Shown piece after piece: positions 34,813-45,215 of a stretch of DNA of 64,000 nucleotides. Both the position numbers and the translations under genes were made by a program. Numbering within the stretch: position 1 is the first letter of the stretch; every line of letters starts with the position of its first letter. Below the pieces are notes generated by a model. It saw nothing but the letters and a program-made list of their open reading frames with translations. It was not told the DNA's origin and ran no database searches. The stretch comes from Helianthus annuus. Its lineage: Eukaryota; Streptophyta; Magnoliopsida; Asterales; Asteraceae. Location of the stretch: NCBI RefSeq assembly GCF_002127325.2, contig NC_035435.2:115056171-115120170 (forward strand), written 5' to 3'.

Positions 34813-36390
34813 TAGATATAAATTCCTCTAAAAACACGCTTTCTTTTTCTAAACCCTAGATCTTCATCTTCTTCTTCTTCTGATGTACTCTTCCTCTTTT
34901 CTTCTGATCCAGATGATTCAAGCTTCAATAATCAGGTAAGAAATCTTCTTTTGCTAATTGTTAATCCTTTTGTTCATCTGTTCGACGTTATATCTTTCTT
35001 TCCGTCTTTCTTTTCTCTCTCCAAACCCTAGGTCGTCTCCAGAATTCCAGCCATCACTCTCATCGGGATTTCTCATATCTCTGTCGGTTAAACCTTTGAA
35101 TCAGGTTCGTAGATTTGCGCCCTATTTCACAGATTCAGATTTTTTTGTTTCCAATTTATAGCTTATTCGATCTGTTCTATTGAATCAGTTACTGGAATTG
35201 TTTAATTAGTTTGTTTTTAAAGGATGGAATCTACATACAAAACAATGATTCACGCATATGTTTGGAAGATATAAGAACTTCAAGGCCGTTTTGTTTTAAC
35301 AATTAGAATGAAGAATAGCAGTTGGAAGCATTATTTTTTTAGGGTTTAATTTGTATGTGTTTGTTTGTTCTGTTGCAGACGAGTCAGACAAAGTTGATGA
35401 AGATTCGGCAAAAGGTGATTATGATTACACACTAATAGATTCAACATTTTTTTTGTTTGTTCAGTGCATATTAAAGATGATTATGATTACACACTAATAG
35501 GTTTGAGACACATTGGATTTTTCAGGTGAATATGTGAAAGAATACATTGAAGTTTCAAATCTCACTTTGTCATTGGAGAATGTTGGGATAGATTTGCTTA
35601 CGGGGGCGGTGATCTATGCTTTGTCATTGGAGAATAATGGTACATTTAATGTTTTCTATTGGGACTGAAATATTGAAACTTAACATGTGATATCTGTATT
35701 TTAGAGCATAAAATTAGGGTGTGGGTGGGAAGAAAGTGATTGCTATAAGCCATTAGGTGGTGTATTCAAGACTCTTTGTGATGGTTCATTGGCATATGAT
35801 GGTGGTTAGGCTCTGCAAATAGTGAAATTAAGGAGAAATCCTCATCTTCTGGTTGTCTTTGTTGAGGATATAAGCTCGACTTTATAAGTCAACACATATC
35901 TCCTTTCTATGTGAATGGAGTAATTTGTTTAAAAAAAAACCAAAAAAGACAGAAGATTATTAATGTTATTTCATGATATTTTGACAAACCTGTTACTTTA
36001 ATTTAAAAAAATCACAATATTGATGTTAACATAGAGCGACCGAAGAGGAGGAGAAGAAGAGCTATTGTCTGTCGTCACTTTGTTTACAACTAAACCCCAT
36101 ATCGATCCTATTCGCGATGGCCATGCCTTTAACGGTGAGCCCTAACTCGATTTCTCAAAATTGATAAACTATAAATGAATAATCATTTGATATAAATGGG
36201 AAGATGATAGATAAACTGACTGACTGGTTTATTGAGCTAACTTTTTTGTTGATTGTTTTTGTAAAACTTTAATTTTATTCTGTATACTCAATCTTCTTTC
36301 TCTGATTTTGGCAGGTGCCAATACCTAATTTTGGTCCTCATAATCAAATCTCTGAACCTCAGTTGCAATCATTAGAACCACTTTGAGGTA
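34813..36390 (+). pseudogene. Captured gene fragments inside the Helitron, unidentified
   Basis: A TATA-like 'agatataaat' (about 34815) and an 'aaaccctagatcttcatctt' 5'-UTR-like stretch lead to several AG...GT-bounded pieces. An acidic exon lies at 35379-35415 (encoding DESDKVDEDSAK). A second is at about 35527-35639 (EYVKEYIEVSNLTL...). A short start (MAMPLT) near 36118 is followed by GT, and an acceptor-bounded piece at about 36316-36386 ends in TGA. They share a strand but do not form one clear protein, and I recognise none of them. A 24-bp phrase containing 'gattatgattacacactaat' is repeated at about 35417 and 35479. Confidence 0.4.
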
Positions 36391-36796
36391 CGCTTACTTG
36401 AAGACTGTTTTACAATTATTATAACACTTATCTTTTTAGTGTGATGAGGACTTATTTTTCATGATTTCTTTTTTGCTTTTGTGTTATTTTTAATTAGTTA
36501 AAGCAAAATGGTAGTGTCTTTCATACGACAGTAATGGTAAATGAGATTGATTGGCAAAGGAATCAAACCTCCTTCTATAGGTAAGTGCTTCCATTCCTAA
36601 GTGTTGGACTAGGATACTTTGTAGCGCCCAATGGAATTGGATCTTAATTATGTTATTGATTATACAAGTTATTGAACTTCACGCCACATTAACATAGGAG
36701 AAATTTGAACGATTGTTGTTTATATAACTAGGCTGTTAATTTATACCCATAATTCTACTTGGTGCAAATGCACTTTAAGTATGCACTGCTCTTTTA

Positions 36797-36990
36797 TAGG
36801 GGTGTTCATGGGTATAACCTTAAGCCAAACCGTTAGTAACGGTCCAAACCGTTAGTAACGGTTTTTGAGCACCGAAAACCGAATCGTTGATAAAAATGAA
36901 AGAGGTTTTACAAAATAATAACCTAGACAAAATAATCATGGTTTGGGCGTACTGGTTTCACGGTTATGTTTGCGTTCATGGTTCAACACT
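36797..36990 (+). mobile_element. Truncated hAT-type end inside the Helitron
   Basis: TAGGGGTGTTCATGGG followed by 'aaccgttagtaacggt' repeats has the left-end style of the element at 18688. No matching CCCCTA right end follows. Confidence 0.45.
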
Positions 36991-37424
36991 TCAACTGCAC
37001 TTAGGTTTTCTTTGGAAATGAGTGCTTTTGATGTTAGATTAAGATGCCAAAATTATCAAAACATGTTGATTTTGATACTTCATGGTATATTTTCATCGTA
37101 TTGATGGAACAGACAAGAAGTGTATATAAAACAATACAAAGAAGATACAGAAATAATAGAACTCGTAAGGATGTAGCCTGCTTGCAGGTAGACTCGAATT
37201 TCCTTTTATTTTAGAGCTTTTATATTGATGTGTCATTTAATAACCTTTTATTATTCCATTGGCACTAGACTGTATATAAGGTAGTTACTTTGAAGACAAT
37301 GAACATTTGAAGCTGGAATATGACTTTCTGCTTTCATAGACCAAATTTTATCATATAGTGGTTGTTTTCATGATGAAATATCCTTATTGAATAATGTTTT
37401 TCGTTAAATCACAAATTATTAGTT

Positions 37425-37428
<4 letters not shown>

Positions 37429-37458
<30 letters not shown>
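37429..37458. repeat. (TA)n microsatellite
   Basis: Uninterrupted TA dinucleotides. Confidence 0.9.
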
Positions 37459-37461
<3 letters not shown>

Positions 37462-38538
37462 CTTCTCTGTTGTGATGTGTAGAACAATTTTGTATTCCCT
37501 TTCACTATTGTCTTCTCTGTTATGGTCCCACCTCCAGGAAAATGCAACTTGGATATTGTTCACATTTTATAACTTTAAGAGAAATAGACATGTCTAAAGT
37601 TTTTTTTTTATCTACATCATAAACTCAACTCAAATGTTTTTTGGTAAACTCATTTAGTAATATTATTTATACATCACGATACAAAGTAACTCAAATGTTT
37701 CTTGGTAAATTCATTTAATAATCTATTATATATAATCGAGCTATTTTATAGCTATATTTAACTGATATTTATATTTAAAAAATAAACAAAGTGTTACTAT
37801 TCTCGCTATCCTTCGCTACAACCCAAATATGCAATTGTAGATTGGCAGACCAACTCTGTATGGGTTGGCCGCAAAGGAATAGTATGGAGTTAGAAGAAAT
37901 GTTGAAGGATGAACTTGAGCTCAAAATGGCTTTTTCATGTTGCCCCACTCTCAATGATATATGGATGTCACTTTGTTTATGATTTATGAAGTGAATGATA
38001 TTAAATTTTAGGTGTTTGTTAAATCAAAGAGGACTTGCATCTATAACATTGGATGTGGCAAGGCGTTCTACACCAGCCGGACTGCGCTCATGTTACTTTT
38101 AGTAAATTATTAATGTAACATTATTTGTCTTTTTCTTGATATTTTTGTACATAGTTTATAAAGAAAACTTCATACTTAATACCTAATGATGCAATTCATT
38201 TTGTTACTAATTTATGTCATGTCACTTTATTTGTATTACTTTTATTGATACATTTATGATTAATGTAACTTAAATTTTCCTACCCGGGTTGGCCTAATTG
38301 AAGAAACATAAAATACCCAATTCAAAATGAAATATGGTAATTCCTTTATAAATGTTAATGTTGATTCTTTATATATTCTGTATTTTATAATTCAAAATTG
38401 AATTAAGTCATTATAAGTTAGTCAACCGTAATATTGGTTTGTTAATGGAATTTAGATTTACATTTTTATGAACGGATTTTTTAAGTAATTAATTCTCTAA
38501 CTAATCGGCCATCTATTAATTAATAATTCAATAATTAC

Positions 38539-38701
38539 CAATGTTTTAATATCCGGTTTTTATACCGTATCGGATTTGGCTCAATAACGGGTTAACCGGG
38601 TGTATCGGACGGTTAACCGGGGGTACCAGGCGGTTTAACCGGTTTTACCGAATGGTTCAACCGGTACAACCGGCCGGTTTGAACCGGTTTTTAAAACATT
38701 G
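38539..38701. mobile_element. MITE, 163 bp, with roughly 20-bp inverted ends
   Basis: CAATGTTTTAATATCCGGTT at the left pairs with AACCGGTTTTTAAAACATTG at the right with two mismatches. The interior is made of 'aaccggttt' words. Flanks share 'ataatt', so a TSD is possible but not clean. It lies within the Helitron. Confidence 0.7.
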
Positions 38702-39380
38702 ATAATTCGAAAAAATATGTTTTTGTAAAAGTCACTGAAATATTTGTTATAAATAATTCAAAATATAAAAATCACATCTTTATATTATTGCTAAGATATT
38801 GATGGTTCAACATTTTGAAAAAGTGGAATATTTGCAATAACTTTGAACAAATATTTCAATGGATTAATTAATTATATTAAATAGTAATAACCATTTAAAT
38901 CGATGGATATGGTCTAAACTGAATTTATGTTTCAAGCCCATTTTCATTTTACTTTTATAAATTAGGTTATCAACCTATATGTTATACTCATTAATCCATT
39001 ATATGTTTCATTCCTTCATACAATCCTTTATATTCCTTTTGAAATGCTACTCTTTGAGATTTTAACCAACCTAAATGTTATATCAATTCATCATTTCAAA
39101 TGTGTATCCAGAGAATGACGAGACGGGCTATCATCCTTTCATCTTGGTCTGAATCATTCTACATACGTAGAACATTATCTGGTAATATGTTGAAAATTAT
39201 ATGGTAATTGTTACCATTGATAAATCACATTGTTTGCATATATTATTATATACGATTAACATTGAATCATATTATATATATCCCACATATTTTATAAAAC
39301 GGACCATTGTAATAAAATTAATAAAATATTAATATCTTTAAAAATAGAGCGACCCGTGGGTACCACGGGTTATAACCTAG

Positions 39381-40825
39381 TATAGTAATAACAATGGAGT
39401 GATCAAGGAACTCTAAGCATACACCGGTATAAGCATATTTGAAACATCACTAAAGAAGACTTTAGATTCTTGGTTAAAAAGAAAGAATTTGAGTATATAC
39501 ATAATACATACATGCGTATATCGATCGTTCACTAATCACAAATTGTTTATTGTATATGCAGCTTCAATAAATCAACAACAAGATCTTTGCATTTTCGAAT
39601 AAAAAATCTTAGGACAATAGTTGTTAAATTGTATGCTATGAAAAAACATATAAAACTTTATACCATATTTAACCTTAGCTTTTTTGCAAAATATAATTTA
39701 CTAACCCTATGAATTTTAAAGCCTATGACTTTTATAATTAACGTCCCGCCGTAACGCGCGGGTGGCGTTTAAGTTGTTAAATACAAAAATTAAATGAAGT
39801 AAAATGAAGTATTATTATTGGTTAAAATTTCTTATTTTTTATTCTTAAAAAAAAATTCTTCTTATTTAAAATCTCCACACAACTTTTAATCATCATTTGT
39901 GATGATTTTAACCTCTTAGACATTAAATATTCACCATCTATTTCTATAAATTTCATGTTGGTTTGTATCTCACTTAAAATCAATAAACTAGAGAAATATT
40001 TTTTGATGAAATGCTTGCCAACTATTCTATGGTGATTCTAATCACTTTATAGTTTATACTACTAAAGTAAGATTTAAAATTTAAAAGTTGGTTCAACCTA
40101 CATTTTACTACATATTGCTCCATTTCACAATAAAAAATGGACATGTGTCAACATATCACAAACGATAACTTGTTAATATTAAATGAAAAAAAGTGTTTCG
40201 AATGTATTATACTGCCCAGATTAAATAAAACTGGATACAAATAAAACCTCTGAATCACCCTAATTTATACGAACCATGTACTATCCTATCACAATATATA
40301 TACAAACTCTATTTAAATAAACAAATAAAAAATTAACCAATAAACCAAATAATTTTAATTTAAACTATTTTAATAAAAAATTAACCAATAAACCAAATAA
40401 TTTTAATTTAAACTATTTTATAAGTAAAACAATTATCTCCTCTTTTCCACTCTTTATCTCCTTGAATCGGTTCCTCTTTTTTTTTTTTTTTTTTTTAATG
40501 CAAACTAAGACTATCTCAAATTCTAAGGAGTGCGTTCTTAGTCGCTCTTAGCTGCTACGACATCTGCCAAATAATATACTTACAAATCCTTAAGAATCTC
40601 ACTTTCATACCCTATAGATATCCTTACACTTCTTAATTTACACCTCATCACCTACCCATTACACACAATATTTAAAAAAAAACTTATCCTTTTTCACTTT
40701 GTACCCATCATATAGCATGAACCGATGCAAAGACATGCCAGGGCATCCAACCTAAGGCCTTATTGATATGGATGAGCTCCAATGGTAAGGGCTTCCAAGG
40801 GCCACTAAGGGCTTGTTCTCCAAGG
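39381..40825. other. Intergenic; left part of duplicated segment (copy B)
   Basis: AT-rich and without a gene. A GC hairpin-like 'cccgccgtaacgcgcggg' at about 39745 is not followed by CTAG. A 48-bp tandem duplication lies at 40333-40424. From 40430 the sequence matches 17212 onward. Confidence 0.5.
40333..40424. repeat. Two-copy tandem repeat, period 48 bp
   Basis: 'ttaaccaataaaccaaataa' starts at 40333 and again at 40381. The units are nearly identical. Confidence 0.88.
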
Positions 40826-42230
40826 CAGTGGCGGACCTAGGATTTTTTTCCTAGGGGTGCGGAAATTTTTTAAAGATTTTAAACCCCTAGCTATATAAAA
40901 AAAACGGTTCATAGCTGGTCGGGTCATGTAAAACAAGTAAACACAAACAAACAAAGTTTCATAGCGGGTCGAATCAGATCAGGTTGGGTCCATTTCAATT
41001 TTCAAACAATCAAACCCTAGTTCCTAACTTCCTATCACATTAACAAACAAAAAAGAATCAACGTTCAAACCATCCCTACTTCTATTTCTCTTAGTCATTA
41101 AATAAAAAAAACAAAAAGACTTATCTAAAACATACCTTGGTCTTTAATTAGAAGAATCCGACGAAAAAAAGTGGTTCAACCCATTTCCTCTTGAAAATTG
41201 CGGCATAACTTCTCTACTCGTTGTTCCTTCCTAATCCTATCACATACAAAATAAACAAGGATCTTCAAGTGTTCAACCATAGCCCATGTTCCTTAATTTT
41301 CAATTTAAAATTTTGAATTTCAAGCCTTAGTAATTGTTATTTACCAACCAACAATCATATAATCAACAAAACCACCCAACTAAAGACTAGAACAACCCAA
41401 AAATACATAAAAACATATAAAATTTTAAACTTCTTTAACAAATATATATATTTGTTTCTATTGAAAAAACCCAATAAAACATCAAAACAAATCGAATTAC
41501 CTATTTAAGTTCAATTTTTGAATTTCATCTTTTCAAACTCTATACTAGAATCATATAATTAATAAGAGATTAAGAAACAACAAACTCATCCTATAAGATT
41601 AGAACAACCCTAATTACCCCAAAACACATAAAAGTTTAAACTTTTTTAACCCATCCTAAAATCCTATTATCTCATCACTCTTGAACAAAATCGCATAAAC
41701 ATCAAAATAACAAAAAAACAAAACATGTACCTGTCAGGGGCGGCCTGAATTAACCAGTTTGCAGCCGGAATTTTGCAGTCGCCGGCCGGAATTATGTTGT
41801 CGCTGGACGCTGAAGTGAGGCAGAAGGAGGGCGGGAGTCGCTGGCAAGTGGAAGTGATTTGGGTCTTTTTATTATGTGGACTGATTTTGTTTAACAAAAC
41901 TAATAATTGGGTTGGGCTTGAATGGGTATTAAGTTATTAGGCTTGATGGATTGAATTTAAGTTTTATTAAAGGAGTTAGTGGACTAACTTGTTTACATAA
42001 ATTGATCGGGTTTCAATCCGTGTTCACAATTTTTTTTATATAAATTCCTAACATTTTTTCTAAGGGGTATGGACGAAAATTTCCAAGGGATGCGGTCGGA
42101 ATTTTTCAAGGGGTGCAGATGAAAATTTCCAAGGGATGCGGTCGGGATTTTTAGCGAAAAATACCACTAAAAATTTTTTGTTCAAGGGGTGCGGCCGCCC
42201 ACCCACCCCCATAAGGTGGGTCCGCCTCTG
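40826..42230. mobile_element. Non-autonomous hAT-type element, 1405 bp
   Basis: The ends CAGTGGCGGACC and GGTCCGCCTCTG form a 12-bp inverted repeat with one mismatch. The 8-bp flanks CTCCAAGG (40818-40825) and CTCAAAGG (42231-42238) differ at one base. 'aaggggtgcgg'-type subterminal words recur at both ends. There is no transposase. It interrupts copy B of the segmental duplication. Confidence 0.82.
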
Positions 42231-42238
42231 CTCAAAGG

Positions 42239-42715
42239 GCTCATTAGAGATAGTCTAATTCATATCTGGAATTTTACTCTAGAACTTGAATACCATTAAA
42301 GAGAGGATCCAACTAAACACGAATCATATTTATGACCATGACAAAATCATATTTACAACCATGACAGAAACATAAAACTATAGATTAAACTTTAGAACAA
42401 GTTATTGTTAACCTTTCTATCGCATAAGTTTTTAATATTGTAGTCTATACTCTATAGTATTTCATGCAAGTTTCTTAAGTTATAAAAATAGTGACTGATA
42501 CACAACGATATTGCATATGTATATATATCAAAAATGGTCAACTGTCACGAAGTCAAATAATCACATTCTCAACGCTAAACAGTTCTTTTAAATCAATTAA
42601 ACACGATCGTTTTTTGGTTTGGTCAGGTCAAAAGATGTCGCATCACTTCAATAATTCTATAAAATTGCCCCTATATCTTCAACCTCACCAGCTCCGATCA
42701 TATATTTCTTCAGAG
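42239..42715 (+). promoter_or_regulatory. Upstream region of the HEMA-like exon (copy B) with TATA box
   Basis: 42426-42564 is the partner of 17445-17580. TATAAAA at 42658-42664, 52 bases before the start codon, is the likely core promoter. The copy at 17212-17582 ends before this point. Confidence 0.5.
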
Positions 42716-43004
42716 ATGGCGATTTTGAGCGGTTTTGCCAACTCTGTTGCTGTTGTTCCTGATACAAATATGATGATCAATCTCCTTTCTAATTCAACCG
42801 CGTCTTCTTCTTCTTTGGCTCGTATTGGGTCTAGGCTTTGTGTCAATTTTAAGCCGGTTATTGTTAGGACAATGAGTTCTGATAGACGGTCACAGTGTGG
42901 AAACATCAGATGCGAGGCGCAGTCGGATTCAGACTTGCGATTGTTGTCAGAATATTCATCCAGTCTTGCTGCTCTTGAGCTTCTCCAGACCTCTGCCGAC
43001 GAGA
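42716..43004 (+). CDS. First exon resembling plastid glutamyl-tRNA reductase (HEMA), rest absent
   Basis: The ATG at 42716 opens 96 codons plus one base, ending at GAGA|GTGAGT, an excellent 5' splice site. The peptide starts MAILSGFA and is Ser-rich with few acidic residues, as in a plastid transit peptide. It ends SSLAALELLQTSADE. I recall the HEMA N-terminus as MAVSSGF..., and as ...SALE(Q/L)LKTSAADR just before the catalytic domain, so order and spacing fit. Glutamyl-tRNA reductase makes glutamate-1-semialdehyde for chlorophyll and haem. The catalytic exons are not found in the 21 kb to the right, which is nearly all transposons. It is either a truncated copy or a gene whose first intron holds the TE nest. 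An in-frame ATG at 42634 is less likely as the start because the TATA box lies after it. Confidence 0.55.
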
Positions 43005-43159
43005 GTGAGTTTTTTTATTATCATTTTAGATACCCTGATTGTTATGTTATGTTATGTTTCTAAATTATTTTGCATGTCATGCAAGCATGTACGTCCTTTA
43101 GAATTCTCAGGCAATGTTAAGTGCTTAACAAAAGGACCACGATAATTTGCATATATACG
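43005..43159 (+). other. Intron-like DNA after the HEMA-like exon
   Basis: T-rich after the GTGAGT donor. No second exon is seen. Confidence 0.4.
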
Positions 43160-43387
43160 GGCCATTAGTTTCTGAGACACCTAGTAATGATGGGAGACTA
43201 GGGGATAATCACTAGTTCGATCCTTAAACTGAGCGAGTTTTACCTCACTGTATTGTTGTGCCTTCGGGCGAGTGTTCATGGGCTTCGGCCCTAGGTGAGG
43301 GTTTTCTCCGGTTCGGAGGCGAGTGTATCCCGATGTGGTGAATTTCATCTGTAGCTCATTTAGAGGATTCGTTGGGCGTTAAAAAAA
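43160..43387 (+). mobile_element. SINE-like element
   Basis: 'gttcgatcc' (about 43216) resembles a tRNA-type B box. 'gttcggaggcgagtgtatcc' follows, and the unit ends 'gggcgttaaaaaaa' with an A tail. Length is about 225 bp. I could not find a clean TSD or A box. Confidence 0.45.
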
Positions 43388-43886
43388 CTAAACAAATCAA
43401 CGGTCGGACCCATAATAGAACCCCTCGTTGATTTGGTTATCATGGTTGTTTGGTTTGCTCCGGAAAAAACATCAAAACATGACGTTTCGTGTCTTGTGAA
43501 CGTGTTTAACTCGTAAATTAGTTTAGGGTGAAATGGTATCACCATTGCCTTAACCTAAGTAAAATATAAAATTATGTGTATATTTTATACCATTTGACTT
43601 GTGAATTGTGATCAATCCAAATTTTAGGTGACGTATATAAAACTTAAAAATATGTTACGTATTTTTGGGGTTTATGGTGGGACACGTAGAAGTCAATGGA
43701 CGATATTACCCTGCAAATCTCATGATTTTATAGTAAAGTTACAATAATACCCTTTAAAATCACTTGAGAATACCCTTTAAAAATTTATGATCAATTTATA
43801 GATTTACATACAAAACTACAATTTGTGTTACCATAGATTGAACTATAATTGGCTTTACATTGACCCAACCAAAACCCAAATACATC
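43388..43886. other. Intergenic or intronic, nothing recognised
   Basis: AT-rich, without a gene or recognisable repeat. Confidence 0.4.
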
Positions 43887-43894
43887 ATCACAAG

Positions 43895-44361
43895 TAGGGT
43901 TGGGCACCTTTGGGTTTGGCCGTTTGGATTAGGAGAACCGAATAATCAAGCTGGGACTGACCCGACAATGGCTCAGATACATTCCACTGTCCGTCTCCCC
44001 TTTATCAGGTGCGAGAATTCTTGGTTTTGGTTCCTATACAGAGCAAGCCCACTAATCTTTGTTTTACTTGGTTTGTCATCCTTATTGGGCTTATAAAACT
44101 AAACTACACTTCATTAAGTTACCTAGCCCAACTCAATAAACAATGGAACTAGTATTTATTAGCTTAAATTTAGCCAAACCAACATTATGGCCCAACAATT
44201 CATTTCAGCCACGCCCAAACTAGTATATCTTCCCGGATTCACAACTGATTCAATCTGATTCGACCGACAACCTCTACCAGTCCGGACTTCTGTTTAAGAC
44301 TTTTGTGTTAGCCCGTTTCAGTTCGATCTGGTCCGGTTCCCACCCACCAGTCACCGTCCTA
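43895..44361. mobile_element. hAT-type element, 467 bp, TAGG...CCTA ends
   Basis: Begins TAGGGTTGGGCAC and ends CACCGTCCTA. The 8-bp TSD ATCACAAG is exact at 43887-43894 and 44362-44369. The inverted ends are short (TAGG/CCTA), as in the element at 22133. There is no coding capacity. Confidence 0.75.
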
Positions 44362-44675
44362 ATCACAAGAATTCAGTTTTATGACAGCCTAGAGTGGCAC
44401 AATCGGCCATGTGCAAGTTAGGCCCTAAAGTGCATGATCCTTTTTGACCTAATACAAGGCTCCATGTTTGTAGTTAGGGTGTGCATAGGTCGGTTTGACT
44501 CGGTTTTTACCATTAACCATAATCGCTAGCTTCGGTTATGGAATTTCATAACTATAACCATAACCGAACTTCGGTTATGGTTATTAGGTTATGAAGTCGG
44601 TTATGGTTCGGTTTTAATTAATTTCGGTTAATTACGGTTAATTAACTAAGCAAGGTTTGAAATAAATAGGGGTAT

Positions 44676-45201
44676 TGTCAAAATACATAGATCTATACCA
44701 AGAAACCTTTATTTCAAACTGTAATATGTAAGAATCAAAAGATGAACAGAAGTGAAGAAAATACACATAATTAAAATCTTTCTAACTCACACGCAGACCA
44801 TCAACATGATGGTCTGCACTTTCTGATCTAAACAATCAATAACAGATCTCAACACACGATCATAAGAAACAACTAGATCAAAGAAAACCCTAAGTGAGAG
44901 GAAGAAGACTCTAGAGAGATGAAGTCTCTGGAACTTCGAAATATATAGCGCATTACTTCCAAAGCCACACTAACCAGATCCAAGACTTCCAGCCCATGTT
45001 CGCCTAAGCCCAATAGAATCCAGTAATCCAGTAAAGATCCCAAAGCGGCACCCATGTGTCCAGATTATCCGTTATAACCGGGCCAGCCTTCTAATCTCCA
45101 TAAGCCCATCAGCAAGCCATCTCATATGTAAGATAAAATAAGAAATAACAAATGTAAGATATAAAATATAAAGCTGAAATATTAAGATATTATTTTTAAC
45201 A
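44676..45201 (-). repeat. 3' LTR of the LARD
   Basis: 526 bp, paired with 49959-50484. Confidence 0.93.
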
Positions 45202-45215
45202 CCCCCCCCCCTCAG
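45202..45215 (-). other. Polypurine tract of the LARD
   Basis: The minus strand reads CTGAGGGGGGGGGG directly before the LTR. Confidence 0.75.

Larger units (their letters stand above)
34673..39380 (+). mobile_element. Helitron, 4.7 kb, carrying exon-like fragments
   Basis: It begins TCTATTATATATAATAAATG after a host A. It ends with the 8-bp-stem hairpin ACCCGTGGGTACCACGGGT (39352-39370), six bases, then CTAG (39377-39380) before a host T. This is the canonical Helitron structure, with A|T insertion and no TSD. No Rep or helicase is present, so it is non-autonomous. The left 1.8 kb looks like a spliced plant gene 5' region. Confidence 0.82.

Noticed and set aside
39740..39765. Hairpin-like 'cccgccgtaacgcgcggg', suggestive of a Helitron end
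   Set aside because: No CTAG or CTRR follows within 15 bases.
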